Positions 44,701 through 55,423 of a DNA stretch of 64,000 nucleotides are shown one piece after another. The notes under the pieces were generated by a model. That model was not told the DNA's origin and searched no databases. It worked only from the letters and a program-made list of their open reading frames with translations. Numbering within the stretch: position 1 is the first letter of the stretch; each line of letters opens with the position of its first letter. The position numbers and the translations under genes are program-made. This stretch comes from Vicia villosa. Lineage: Eukaryota > Streptophyta > Magnoliopsida > Fabales > Fabaceae. The stretch covers positions 67,220,336-67,284,335 of the forward strand of contig NC_081183.1 in assembly GCF_029867415.1 (NCBI RefSeq). Direction: 5' to 3'.

Positions 44701-45246
44701 ATAACCATTGTCACTTAATTGACTTATGGACAATAAGTTATGAGCTAATCCATCTACTAAAAGAACATTAGTTCTAGAGGGAGAATTACCAATGCATATG
44801 TTCCTGAGCCAATAATTTTGCCCTTATGATTCCCTTCAAACTTTACTCTCCAACAGATTTAAGTAGCAGATCTTGGAACATAGAATTTTTTCCCGTCATG
44901 TGACGTGAGCATCCAAAGTCCAGGTACCATGACATGTTTTCCTTTTGAGCTGTTAAGGAGATCTGCAACAGGAATAATTTTATCCTTAGGTACCCACAAT
45001 CTTTTGGGTCCTTTGGGGTTAGTTTTTCTCACGTTTTGTTTGAACTGAGATTTCTTGTAAGGTTTACCAGAATAAGCAACAACATTTTTCTTTGTGTATG
45101 AAATGTGGAAACTATTAGAGTGAGATGTGTGCTTTATATCATGAGAATGACCATATTTAAACTGTTCATGCAGAGGTTTATACTTTATGATCATTTCATC
45201 TGTAGATGTTATTGATTGGCTGTATTTTTGGTAAAACAACAAATAG
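44701..45246 (-). pseudogene. Copia gag end and protease remnant
   Basis: Recognisable pieces are GPKRLWVPKDKIIPVADLL, VMVPGLWMLTSHDGKKFYV, then in a shifted frame NVLLVDGLAHNLLSISQLS and DNGYDIIFNQ, the link from protease to pre-integrase. A stop at 44859-44861 and a frameshift near 44800 break it. The 5' part is removed by the LTR inserted at 45247. Confidence 0.82.
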
Positions 45247-46102
45247 TGTCTTTATCATGTCAAACCTGGTGTCATGACTTGCATTGTTTTGAAGTTTTTA
45301 TTGTGCAGGCTTTTACCTGATGTCAAGACCGATGTCATGACATCCGAAGCTGCTGTGTTTTATTATTTGATCTGTTAAGACTTTGCGCGCCTCTTTTGGA
45401 AACTTTGGATATTGATTTGTTTCAGAACAGCTTTATGCGATGGTTATTCATAGGATCTTTGCTTTATGGAAATGGTCTTAATTAGGTTTAAAACTAATAT
45501 TGGATCCAAGGCCCAGCTGTTGCAAGATTATTTATAACATTTGAGGAAGCTGCTGGATGATGAGTTTTTTTGTTTTTTTAGGGTTTGCCGTCCAGAAGTT
45601 TGCTGTCTTTTTGAGTTAGTTTTCTTGTAAGCCAAACAATCATCATGATGATTGTCTTGGTCTAGGTGTTTTTGTTTTGAGTTGTAAGAAGTACTCGAAG
45701 CTTTTAAGCAAGAGTACTATTGTACTTGATCAAAGCTTTTAAGCAAGATCAAGTTGTGTTTTTGAAGAGTGTCTTCCTTTTCTTTGGTTAGTTTATCATC
45801 ACTGCTGTGATTGAGGGGGAGTGAGTAGGATCTCTGGTCTAAGTTGTTTAGATTGAAGTTGCATTGGGTAGATATTAAGTGAAAGGCGTAATATTGAGTT
45901 GTATTACCTTGAATTGATATTACTTATAGTGGACTTCCTCCCTGGCTTGGTAGCCCCCAGATGTAGGTGTGTTTGCACCGAACTGGGTTAACAATTTTCC
46001 TGTGTTGTTTTCTGTTTACACTTTGTTCATTTGTTTAAAAACATTCAGATAGTGATGTCGTGACATCCTGTAAGACATCGCGTGTCTGAGTCCAGAATTT
46101 CA
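45247..46102 (+). repeat. Ty1/copia LTR of a third family, plus strand (5' LTR)
   Basis: The LTR runs from TGTCTTTATCATG to AGAATTTCA (856 bp) and is followed by the primer site attggcatcagagca at 46103. It interrupts copy B. The left target-site candidate is aatag (45242-45246). It contains palindromes gatgtcatgacatc (45331-45344) and gatgtcgtgacatc (46054-46067), and a TATA-like atttataac near 45526. The body of the element lies in or beyond the assembly gap. Confidence 0.8.
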
Positions 46103-46164
46103 ATTGGCATCAGAGCAGGCACCCTGCCTGTTTTTACTGGGTGAGATCTAGGGAAAGTATTTTC
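46103..46164 (+). other. Copia primer binding site and first internal bases
   Basis: attggcatcagagca at 46103-46117 matches the initiator tRNA-Met type primer site. Internal sequence continues to the gap. Confidence 0.78.
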
Positions 46165-46264
46165 NNNNNNNNNNNNNNNNNNNNNNNNNNNNNNNNNNNN
46201 NNNNNNNNNNNNNNNNNNNNNNNNNNNNNNNNNNNNNNNNNNNNNNNNNNNNNNNNNNNNNNNN
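46165..46264. other. Assembly gap of 100 N
   Basis: Exactly 100 N, the conventional code for a gap of unknown size. The left side is the 5' end of a copia element and the right side is the middle of an Ogre LTR, so an unknown amount of sequence, probably kilobases, is missing. Confidence 0.98.
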
Positions 46265-47448
46265 TCATTTTTGCACATAATTTTAAATCAATTATTTTAA
46301 TTAGGATTTAATTGATTAATTAAGATTATAATAAGTAGATCCTTCATACACTAACCTTCCTTTTTTTCTTTTCATTCTTGATTTTCAGGATTGGTCGAAG
46401 GTTCGACGACGATTCAAGCTATTTAAATATTATTGAATTAATTATATTTTCTTTAATTTCCGTCTTTATTTTCCGCAAACCCCCACAGGTGTTTATTGTA
46501 AAATCCCCCACCCACAAAACTGTAATAGCATAGGTTTTACTTTCCGCACTTTAATTTCTGCACAATATTTACTGCATGGTTAGTAATTAGGGAGTGCAAC
46601 CCCCAAATTGAATTAGAATAATTTATACAAGATAAATATAATCGAATACAATCACGTGATTGCTGCACACACCCACCTTTAGGGTAAATCCTCTCACTGT
46701 TGCCTTTCGATCAGAATAGTAAAGTCCCTTCGAGCGTAAGGACTCCTTAGCCTGTTGCCTTCGATAAAATCATCATAGTCCCTCGATATAAAGATCATAG
46801 TCCCTTCGAGTTGCCTACGATAAATATGATCTCGTCCCTCGATGTTACCTCGATAAATGATGATCGTCCCTTCGAATGCTAAGGAGTCTTTACATGTTGC
46901 CTAAATGACTATTATATCCTTCCCTTAGACTACCTGCCCTCTTTATGGTAGGGACAGTCTTATGGCGAACGATACTCTCGATGACCCTTTCAAATCCAAT
47001 GAAAGACTTCCTGACCTCTCATGGTATGGATAGACCCTTTCGCCCGAAAGACTTAAAGAACATGAAACACAAACTTAGGGTAGGTAGTTCTTAATTGCCT
47101 GCTCCATTCAAATCAAAATCAAATGCTTTTCACACCTCTTTTTCAAATACTTTCAAAATAAGGCTATGCTTATTTACAAGCTAAAGTCCTTAACAAAGTA
47201 TTTTACTATTCACACACTACACTTCAAACATTTTGAAAACAAAGCGAGCTAAGTAATTAAGAGCCCATGGATAACCATGGATACAAAAGGTGCTTACACC
47301 TTCCCTTTGTATAACCTGCCCCCCGAACTCAATCTCTTTCAAAGGTCTTTCCTGTTCTTTTTGCCTTTCCAATTGGATAAAATAAAAGTCGGTGGCGACT
47401 CTTGCTATCCACAATATTTAAGAAAGTCATTTCTTCCACCGTATTACA
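46265..47448 (+). repeat. Ogre/Tat LTR, 3' portion, plus strand
   Basis: It ends CCACCGTATTACA at 47448. Its last 366 bp (47083-47448) match the 5' LTR end at 57349-57714 at roughly 96%. No primer site follows, so it is a 3' LTR or solo LTR end. Its left part is lost in the gap. It interrupts another Ogre LTR that continues at 47449. Confidence 0.82.
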
Positions 47449-48612
47449 GAAGGAGATCAAATCTTTTTATTGATGAAAATTTGATTTTTTTCTTGCACCA
47501 AAACTTTCCTTTTTTAAGCTCCACTCTATTTTCATGCTATTTCTCCCGAGTTCTTGGCCCTTAGATGATGATTTTATCTAATTAAATGAGTGAGAATATT
47601 CCATGGCATCTTTTGTCATTTAAATTATGATTTTGTTTAATTTAATTTGAATTTAAGTGAATAAATTTAAGAATAAATGAAATAATATCATAAAATAAAT
47701 AATATTTGGTTCATGGGCCTCCTATAAGCTTGGTATCACGTGGGAATCTCAATTTTATAGGCCCATTACTCAAAAGTTGGAATTTTGCCATTTAGAGTTT
47801 CACACATTTTCCAAATTTTACCCAACTCGCACTAGTCAAAACTCATTCAATATTAATCATATGGAGATGATCTAGGACTTTTTGGAAAGCCCAAGGTGTC
47901 CTCTACAAGCCACTTTGGAACCTTATTGCATTTGGAGATTTTATCTTGATGATATTGGCTTTGACAAAAAACAGGTTTTGGTTGACTTTCAAAAGGACCT
48001 GTAATGTTCTGGCTCATATCTCCTAAATGAAGCATTTTTGGCTTTGGCTTTAGAGAGACAAATTTGTAGAGAATTGAATTTCCTTAAAAATGAGCTTTGG
48101 TTGGGAAATTTCTGATGAATTATGTGAAAGTTATGGTTGGTCAAAGTTCAGTTGACTTTTAGTTCAAAAACCCTAAATTAGAAACTGAGTTTTGTTGATT
48201 TCTGAACTTTCCTTGATGAATAATGATCAACCCTTGATCAAATGATGAATATCATCTCAAAATGTGGATGTTGACCAAAAATCAAGAGTTTTGACTGTGA
48301 TTTGACCATACTTGACTTTTAGGTCAAATCAGTCGATTGTTGATCATTTGAGCCATTGACTGAGTAATCTTGTGAATCAAGGCTTGAAAACTGTTATGGA
48401 GATTCTTTGAAGCATATAGGAAACCATGAAGTCCACTTGATACATTGTAAGTTCAATATTCTTTGATGAACATCAAAACCCTAGTAGGAGGCCTACCACT
48501 TAGGAGAAGCTTAGCTTGATAAAACTTGAGTGTTCTTGAGCAGTTTGAGAACCCTAAGATATAAGGAGATCATAATATCTTGAAATATGATGGGAAAATT
48601 TTGGGTATGACA
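47449..48612 (-). repeat. Ogre-2 3' LTR, 5' portion, minus strand
   Basis: The minus strand starts TGTCATACCCAAAATTTTCC at 48612 next to a polypurine tract. It is similar to the plus-strand LTR start at 63077-64000 and to the LTR at 50788-54720 (shared ggtcaaagtt and agttgactttt phrases). It is cut at 47449 by the plus-strand LTR. Confidence 0.82.
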
Positions 48613-48640
48613 GCTGCCCCTGTTCAATCTTCTTAAACCT
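48613..48640 (-). other. Polypurine tract of Ogre-2
   Basis: The minus strand ends GATTGAACAGGGGCAGC directly before the LTR start at 48612. This matches the tracts of the other two Ogre copies. Confidence 0.8.
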
Positions 48641-50335
48641 GAAGAGGTAGATTGGCATATTCGCCACTCGTGATCTGAAGGTGGAAGAGGATTGAACACT
48701 AGAATACCCAGAAATTTGCGCTTGCTGATGTAAGAAATGAAGATGGAGATGGGCTTAAAGATTCCATCGGGGATGGGCTTAAATTTGCCACCCAGATGTA
48801 GACGGAGCATTGTCGGAGATGGGCTTAGAGATGCCATCTAGATGTTGATCAAGATGTTTGTCTAAAGCAGATGCTTTTTAGACTGAATCATATGCATTGA
48901 TTGTATCTGAAGGAGAGATTAATCAAAATAAAGTAATGTCTTACAGAAGACTACCTAGAGAGGTTCTTGAAAAGGGTAGATCACTGGCCTAAAGAAGACT
49001 ATGATAACTGAGGTAAAGAAGATTAGGTTTTAAACAAAGCTTGGGAAGAATTGTCTTAGAGAAGACTGACTAAAAAGTTTCCTGAAAGAGTAAGTGATAT
49101 ATTAGAAAAGTCTGGATAAGTATTTAAAGAATATTACCTAAATAGGCTGAGACATGTCTTAAACAAGAACAACTATAAAGGCTCCTAAAAAGGATATGAA
49201 GCGTCTTAGAAAAGACTACCTAGAAAGGCTATGATACATTTTAAACAAGACTGACCTAGAAAGGATTCTAGAAAGGATATGATACGTCTTAAACAAGACT
49301 GACCTAGAAAGGCTCCTAGAAAGGATATGATACGTCTTAAACAAGACTGACCTATAAAGTCTCCTAGAAAGGCTATGGTATGTCTTAAACAAGACTACCT
49401 AGAAAGGTTCCTAGAAAGGATCTCATAAAAGACTACCTAGAAAGGCCATAGAAAGGATATGAAACGTCTTAGAAAAGACTACCTAGAAAGGTTCCTAGAA
49501 AGGATGATAAATGTCTTAGAGAAGACTACCTAAAAAGGTTCTTATAAAGGATAAGAAACATCTTAAACAAGACTACCTGGAAAGGTTCCTAGAAATGATA
49601 AGAAATGTCTTAAAGAAGACTACCTGGAAAGGATCCTAGAAAGGATGAGAAAGGTCTTAAAAAAGACTACCTGGAAAGGTTCCTAGAAAGGATGAGAAGT
49701 TCTTTGATTGTGAAATGACCTGAAAAGGAAAAATTAGTTTTATGCAATGTCATGATGCATGTATTGTGTGATGAGGTTCTCGAAATAAACGAGAATGCTG
49801 AATTTTATGTATGTATTGTGAATGATGCATGGATGGACTATATAGTCGAAGCATATCAGTAGCTTTGTATAGCAATTGCTGGTAGAGAAAATAAATCTTT
49901 GCATGCTGCCGGAGATAATGACAAGGGGGTTGAGAATTCCTGTCTTCCGTTCGAGGATATCCAGTTGGGGATTTTTGATCTTCACTTGGGGATGAGAGTA
50001 ACTTGAGTGATCTGATCCTGATGTATCTTGGGGACAAGAGAGAAGAATATTCTCCTGATACACTATCTGATCGAGCTTTAGCTGTGAGTGTCAACTTTTA
50101 CTGGGGATAGTGAGTTTGAATAAACTTTGCTAGAGAAGAGAGTTGTATCAGGGAATTTGCAGTGTTGGAGACGTACACTCCGTCGGGGAACCAGGTCCTT
50201 GTTGGGAAGAAATTATTGGAAGATAACTTCTTGAGGATCGCTCTGTGGGGATATTTTTTGTGAAAACAACTCTGTGGGGGAAGATTCCCTGAGATTTAAA
50301 TTTTCCATTGCCCCATGTCTTCAAGTATTTCGTCA
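48641..50335 (-). other. Ogre-2 3' UTR
   Basis: This non-coding stretch includes ggagatgggctta repeats (48750-48830), the 48-bp array, and a segment with repeated ttggggat/ctgtgggg phrases (49960-50290). The latter resembles 61200-61450 in Ogre-3, inverted. No gene is seen. Confidence 0.7.
48930..49705. repeat. About 48-bp degenerate tandem array in the Ogre-2 3' UTR
   Basis: The phrases gtcttaaacaagact, acctagaaagg and tcctagaaaggat alternate about 15 times. The clearest units (gatacgtctt at 49281 and 49329) are 48 bp apart. Units vary in length and sequence. Confidence 0.88.
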
Positions 50336-50404
50336 CTTGCTGTTGAAAAACACTTTCTTAACCATATTGGCCCTTCGCATATGCGAGTCCATCTGCCCCT
50401 AGGA
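50336..50404 (-). pseudogene. Ogre integrase C-terminal scrap
   Basis: The minus strand reads DPRGRWTRICEGP, then after a frameshift MVKKVF. This corresponds to DPRGKWTPNYEGP and VKKVF of Ogre-1 at 2830-2930. It is the only pol-derived coding trace I found in this element, next to its 3' UTR as expected. Confidence 0.7.
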
Positions 50405-50787
50405 TCGGTAGCCTGGTATACCTGATGCTTGAAGTTCTTAGATTCATAACATTGGATGAGAGAGTGCTATTGACACCATTTGATACTAGTGACTAAGTGG
50501 CTTTAGCTGATTAATGCAACATGCCCCAAGTGATAGACTAGCCTTTTTGATTGTTCAACGCCCTTGAGAAATTTTATGAGTCGTGACCAGGTTGCCCCTG
50601 GTAGATGGGGTGATAATATGTCATGCCCCTTGTATATACAAGCTTTTTAGCTGACTGAGTCAGGCGTACAAGACGTCTCTGCAACTTTATCTGTCGGGAG
50701 GACTTTTAGTCATTAGTCATACCCCATGCAGATTCTTCTTGATGTTAAAGATTTGAAATTATGTAGACAAGATCGTTTTATAATGAT
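50405..50787 (-). other. Ogre-2 internal non-coding sequence
   Basis: It is similar, inverted, to about 60770-61090 of Ogre-3 (gtcattagtcataccc; aggggcatga). No gene is seen. Confidence 0.65.
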
Positions 50788-52459
50788 TGTAATACGGTGA
50801 ACTGACTTTATTTGAAATGTTGCGGTAAGCAAGAGTCGCCACCGACTTTTATTTTATCCAATAAGAAAGGCTAAAAGAACAGGAAAGACCTTTTAAATAA
50901 AAAACTGAGTTCGGGGGGTAATTTATGCAAAGGGAAGGTGTAAGGCACCCTTTGCATCCATGGTTTTCCATGGGCTCTTAATTTCTTTGCTCTTTAGTTT
51001 TGAAGCCAAAAGTTCAGAAATGTAGAAGAAGATAAACAAGGACTTTAGCTCGTAAATGAGCGAAGCCTTATTGAAGTTTTTAAGATGAAGTGTAATAAAA
51101 GATTTTTAAACCAGAGCAAAGCAATTAGGGGAAAATTACCTGGTTAGATGAAAAATGTTCTTTAGCCTTTTAGGGTGAAAGGGTCTATCCATGCCATAAG
51201 AGGGCAGGAAGCCTTTCGTTTGGATGTTAACGGGTCATCGAGTTATCATTCGCCATAAGACTGTCCCATGCCATAGAGAGGCAGGTAGTCTAAGGGAAGG
51301 ATCAGAATAGCCTTTCGTTAGGCAGCCAGAGGACACCTCAGCCTTTCGTAGGCAACTTCCGAGGGACGAGATCATATTAGTGTATCGAAGGCAGCATCAT
51401 TAGGGACTTATGATCTTTGCATTAATCGAGGCAACATGGCTGATGTATCCTCGTATTCGAGGGACATGGCTATTCTGCAAAAAACACAAGGCAACAAGGC
51501 AACAGGCAACAGGCAACAAGAGAGGTTACCAAAAAAGTGTGCGTGGGTGCAACAATCATGCGACTAATTCAGAATTTTTAATCTTATAATTAGTGATGCT
51601 AATTCAGTTCAAGGTTATCACTCCCTAGGATTACTAACCACATCAATTAATATGGGGAAGGGGAAAAAGAAACCAGCGGGGGAAAGGGAGAATGAAGCCA
51701 GCGGATCAATAGTGCTACAGGTCTAACACAAGTAATAATTAAAATAAATCATGGTTTTAGGGTTACCGACTATTGAGCTTTGACGGTTGGCAAACCCTGA
51801 AAATTGGAAAAGGGAGAAATAAACGGAAAATAGTGAGTGTATGGCTAATTCAATGACAATTAAGGCTAACCCTAAAATAAAAGAGGGCAAAATAGATACT
51901 TAAACATAAAATAAGACTTAGCTTTTGATTTGATCTGATATGGTTCGTGGTCGGAGGTAGCCTCGAGGTTAACCCTGAAAAAGGAGCAAAAATAGATAAA
52001 AGACGTGAGTGCAAAAGAGTCCATTGACTTTCGAGGTTTTAGCCCTGATAACAATTTTATAATGCAAATAATATTTAAAGGAAAATAAAATCAGAACTTA
52101 GCTTCGTAAAAGGCGTGGCACGTTGTCGGAGGATGTTTAATAATAATCCTGAAAAGAAAAGCACAAAGAAATATTTTTAGTGTACAATTAATTCTTGCAA
52201 ATATTAAACCGAGTGAAAATAGAATAAAAATCGGATTTAATTAATTATTGGTCTCTGACCTAATTAATTAAATCGATTAAAAATAAAATTCCTAAATGTC
52301 AAAATTCATTTTAGTCAATTAATCCAAAAAAACAATTTAAACAATTTTTAAACTATTTTTAAAGGGATTAAAATAAAAATCGAAAAATCGGGATTTAAAA
52401 CAAAATAATAATTTTGACGAAGGGGTTTTTAAGCTTTTTAGAAAAAAGGAGAAATTTGG

Positions 52460-52463
<4 letters not shown>

Positions 52464-52510
<47 letters not shown>
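52464..52510. repeat. (TA)n microsatellite
   Basis: 47 bp of uninterrupted alternating A and T inside the LTR. Confidence 0.97.
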
Positions 52511-52514
<4 letters not shown>

Positions 52515-52746
52515 TAAATAAATCATAAAAAGAATTGTATAATTATAAATAAAAAAAATTTGGAAAAACTTAGCTCTGCTTGTATGTGATAGACCCTTGG
52601 GAGTCCATGGTAGGGAGGGGCCTTCTGGACCTTCAGATTCTGGTCTCTGCAGATCTACTGGTTGATATGTGAAGGAGCATGGTGAGCCCTGGTGGATGCG
52701 CTGCATTGAATCTGTGAGCAAGAAAATACAAACAAAATAATTTCCA

Positions 52747-52812
52747 ACACTCGGGTTCGAACCCAGGTTTGCATGCTTTCCAAGTAGAGGCGCTATCCAC
52801 ATGAACCAATTG
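52747..52812 (-). other. tRNA-like module 3 inside the 3.9-kb LTR
   Basis: On the minus strand, TGGTTCATGTGG (D-arm/A-box position, one mismatch to the A-box rule) is followed by GCGCCTCTACTTGGAAAGC and then GGGTTCGAACCC, a perfect B-box in a T-arm-like hairpin. The middle part resembles an anticodon loop with GGA. The anticodon stem does not pair well, so this is a degenerate tRNA or tRNA-derived sequence. Confidence 0.55.
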
Positions 52813-54720
52813 CACTTGTTGTAAGTGGAACGCGTCAGTGGCCTGATGTATAAAAACAAAACGTCCCAGAAACCAAAACGCGCGCGCAGTGGGCGTTTGG
52901 ATTGAGCCAATGAAGTGCCAACAACTCATCATCTTCTTGCCTGCAAACTTGCGAACCTTTTTACAGCGCTTTTCAAAGAATCAGCCATGAAAAGCTAATA
53001 TCTATAACACCTGCGGTTCATATTAAACCCTCAAACAAGCATGAAAATAAAAAAGGGGACCATGGCCGAGTTCGTCTCACCCTCACGATTTCAACCATGC
53101 CTATAATCTGGCCTGATTTACCCTGTATCAAAAAGCCCTAAAGTACAAAACCTAAAACTCATCAATGGTGGACCATCCCACACACATCTAAGCTTCAATT
53201 AAATTGTACAAATAGCTTGCAAACATCATGATAATCAATATTATGCAATCAAATTTCGTTTATGATGCGTAAATAGATGTAATCGAAATCAAAGAAATTC
53301 AAGCAAACCGTGAGTTGATAGGCATCGATTCCAGGTGCGGCAGGCCTCGATTCTGATTGGGATACGACCAACAATGTTCCAGCAATGCGTTTGATCCTTC
53401 AAGAGCCTTTGAGTCGGTCCTAAACCCCGAAAACGAAGTTGACTTTTCCTTGCTATTTTGTGAGTTTTTTCACGTGTTCTACAGGGCTGCAATCCTTGTC
53501 CCAAAAAATTCCTCTTTAATTGGTGATGTTTATGCTTATATATGGAGTAGAATAGGTTAACAAACTTGGCATAAAATCTCCATTGAATCAAAAATTGGAA
53601 ATTGATTGAAATTTGTTTTTAATCTTTCCAATTTTATCAAGATTCAATTTTTCTCAATCAATCCCCTTTGTACGAAATTATATTGGTTATAATGTGTTAA
53701 TGATGATTGGATTTGATCAATATCATATCTCTAACCAAATATTTGATTTTTATTTAATTTACATGAATTAAAATCACTTTTAAATGATTTAAAATTCCTA
53801 TAAAATCAAATAAATATTTCAAAATTCGTGACAATCATGTTTGGGGCTTTGGATATCCTGAAGATCAAACTTGGGCCATAAAAAGTTGGGCTCCTTTGCA
53901 AGAAAAATCATTTTGAACCCTTTTTCTTCACATTTTCCCTCTCAAATTTGTCCAACTTTGACAAGTCATATCTCCCTCAATTTTTGAGGTATGGAGGAGT
54001 TCTAGGACTTTCTAGAAACCTTGAAGAGTCCTCTAACCATTGTTTTTGGTCTCATGTCAAAATAATTTTCCATGCTCCTTGTGTGTTCTTTTAACAAAAA
54101 TGACTTTTTGTTGACTTTTGAAAAGGACCTATAATGTTTTCGTCCATATCTCCCAAATGAAGCATTTTTAGCCTTGGCATGTGAGAGATAAAGTTGTATA
54201 GAATTCAATTTCCTTCAAAATGAGCTTTGGATGGAAAATTTCTGATGCTCAATGTGGAAGTTATGGCTGGTCAAAGTTTAGTTGACTTTCTCCTATGAAA
54301 ACCCTAATTTAGAAACTTTTGAATTTGTTGATTTCTGATCTTTCGTTGATGAACCATGATCAATCCTTGATCAAATGGTGAATGATACTTCAACATGAGG
54401 GTGTTGACAAAAAATCAGGAGTTTTGACTGTATTTTGACCACAGTTGACTTTTAGGTCAAATTATTCGATTGTTGACTTTCTGAGCAATTGAGTGACCAA
54501 CTCTTTGAATTGAGACCTGAAATGTGTCATGGAGGTAGTGTGGAGTATCATAGACCATATGGGATGCCTTGGAGCTTTTGATCCATTGATTTCTTCTTAG
54601 AACAACAAAACCCTAGTTCTTTGAACCTTGTTTAGGAGAGGGTGTCTTTGAACATTATACCTTGATTTGAATTTGAACAAAAGAAATAGTATGGGCAAAT
54701 TTTGGGGTATGAAAATGACA

Positions 54721-55423
54721 CTCATAAAAATGCAATGCATATGTTTGTCTTGAATTTTAAAAACATTGTTTAGTAAAACCAAAGATGTAAGAAAGCGATA
54801 TTTATAAAAACGTGATATCAACTCAGGATTTATGATAAACCTTAAGGAGTCAGGATACCTTTGATAACAGTATGCTTTCGAACTAACCATACTTCAGTTA
54901 GGACTTTCAAAGGTTGTAACGTGGCCTGGTTCACGGTTTAAGAAACAAACGATAATGGCTCAAAGTTTTATTGGTACCCATCCCACTCTTTATGATGTTC
55001 TTCGATCCTATGCTCAGCTAACTGTGCGTTCGTGTTCCAAAAGACTTTGGAATTGTATCATTGACATCTGTGATGGTTCAACAACCTGAAGTTAGTTTGG
55101 GAATGCAGTCATCTTTTCTTGTAGTAGTTTTCTTTTGCGAGGGTTTGTAGTGACCTCTTTTTGACTTTGTTAACCCTAACTTTTGCCTGAACTATTTATT
55201 TTGAGATTACAATCAGCGGGATGTTTCTCTTTTCACTAAGTATCCTTCATAGGTTTTGAGTTAGCGGTCTCTTCCTTTTGATAGATATTCACTGCATGAC
55301 TTAATGATTATGGGAACCCATCACTAATTGTGTTAAATAATGACTGGCATAGTTGAGTCAACTGAGAATCTACCCTGCCACAGGTTATGATTAAGGGTTT
55401 AATCTGTACAAGAAAGAAAACTT
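54721..55423 (-). other. Ogre-2 internal non-coding sequence, second part
   Basis: It is clearly similar, inverted, to about 59960-60720 in Ogre-3 (gcaatgcatatg, gttcttcgatcctatgct, ttttgcctgaactattta). Its right end gaaaact is followed directly by the foreign LTR start TGTAACACC. No gene is seen. Confidence 0.75.

Larger units (their letters stand above)
42416..45246 (-). mobile_element. SIRE/Maximus-like copia copy B, internally deleted
   Basis: Reading leftwards from 45246: gag end/protease, pre-integrase and the start of integrase. A deletion joint near 44205 leads to the 3' UTR, polypurine tract and 3' LTR (43475-42416). The left end abuts the RNase H of copy A. The right side is cut by a plus-strand copia LTR at 45247. 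RT, RNase H and the envelope-like ORF are lost. Confidence 0.85.
50788..54720 (-). mobile_element. Inserted Ogre/Tat LTR (probable solo LTR), minus strand
   Basis: It starts (plus strand) TGTAATACGGTG, the complement of the CACCGTATTACA LTR end, and ends gaaaatgaca, the complement of TGTCATTTTC (about 3933 bp). Sequence on both sides belongs to the same Ogre-2 internal region, and there is neither a primer site nor a polypurine tract beside it, so it looks like a solo LTR. The flanking 5-mers (atgat and ctcat) agree only at three positions, so the target duplication is decayed or the ends are slightly off. Confidence 0.75.
47449..55423 (-). mobile_element. Ogre-2: minus-strand Ogre derivative lacking pol, split by another LTR
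   Basis: From the 3' LTR (48612) the element continues through polypurine tract, 3' UTR with tandem array, an integrase C-terminal scrap, and non-coding sequence to 50787. It resumes after the inserted LTR at 54721 and runs to 55423. Both non-coding parts align, inverted, with consecutive stretches of the plus-strand Ogre-3 (about 60770-61090 and 59960-60720), which shows they were once contiguous. It is cut on the right by the LTR at 55424. Confidence 0.8.

Noticed and set aside
52395..52910. 171-codon minus-strand open frame with a run of Ile-Tyr
   Set aside because: It passes through the (TA)n microsatellite and the tRNA-like module inside an LTR. No homology and biased composition.
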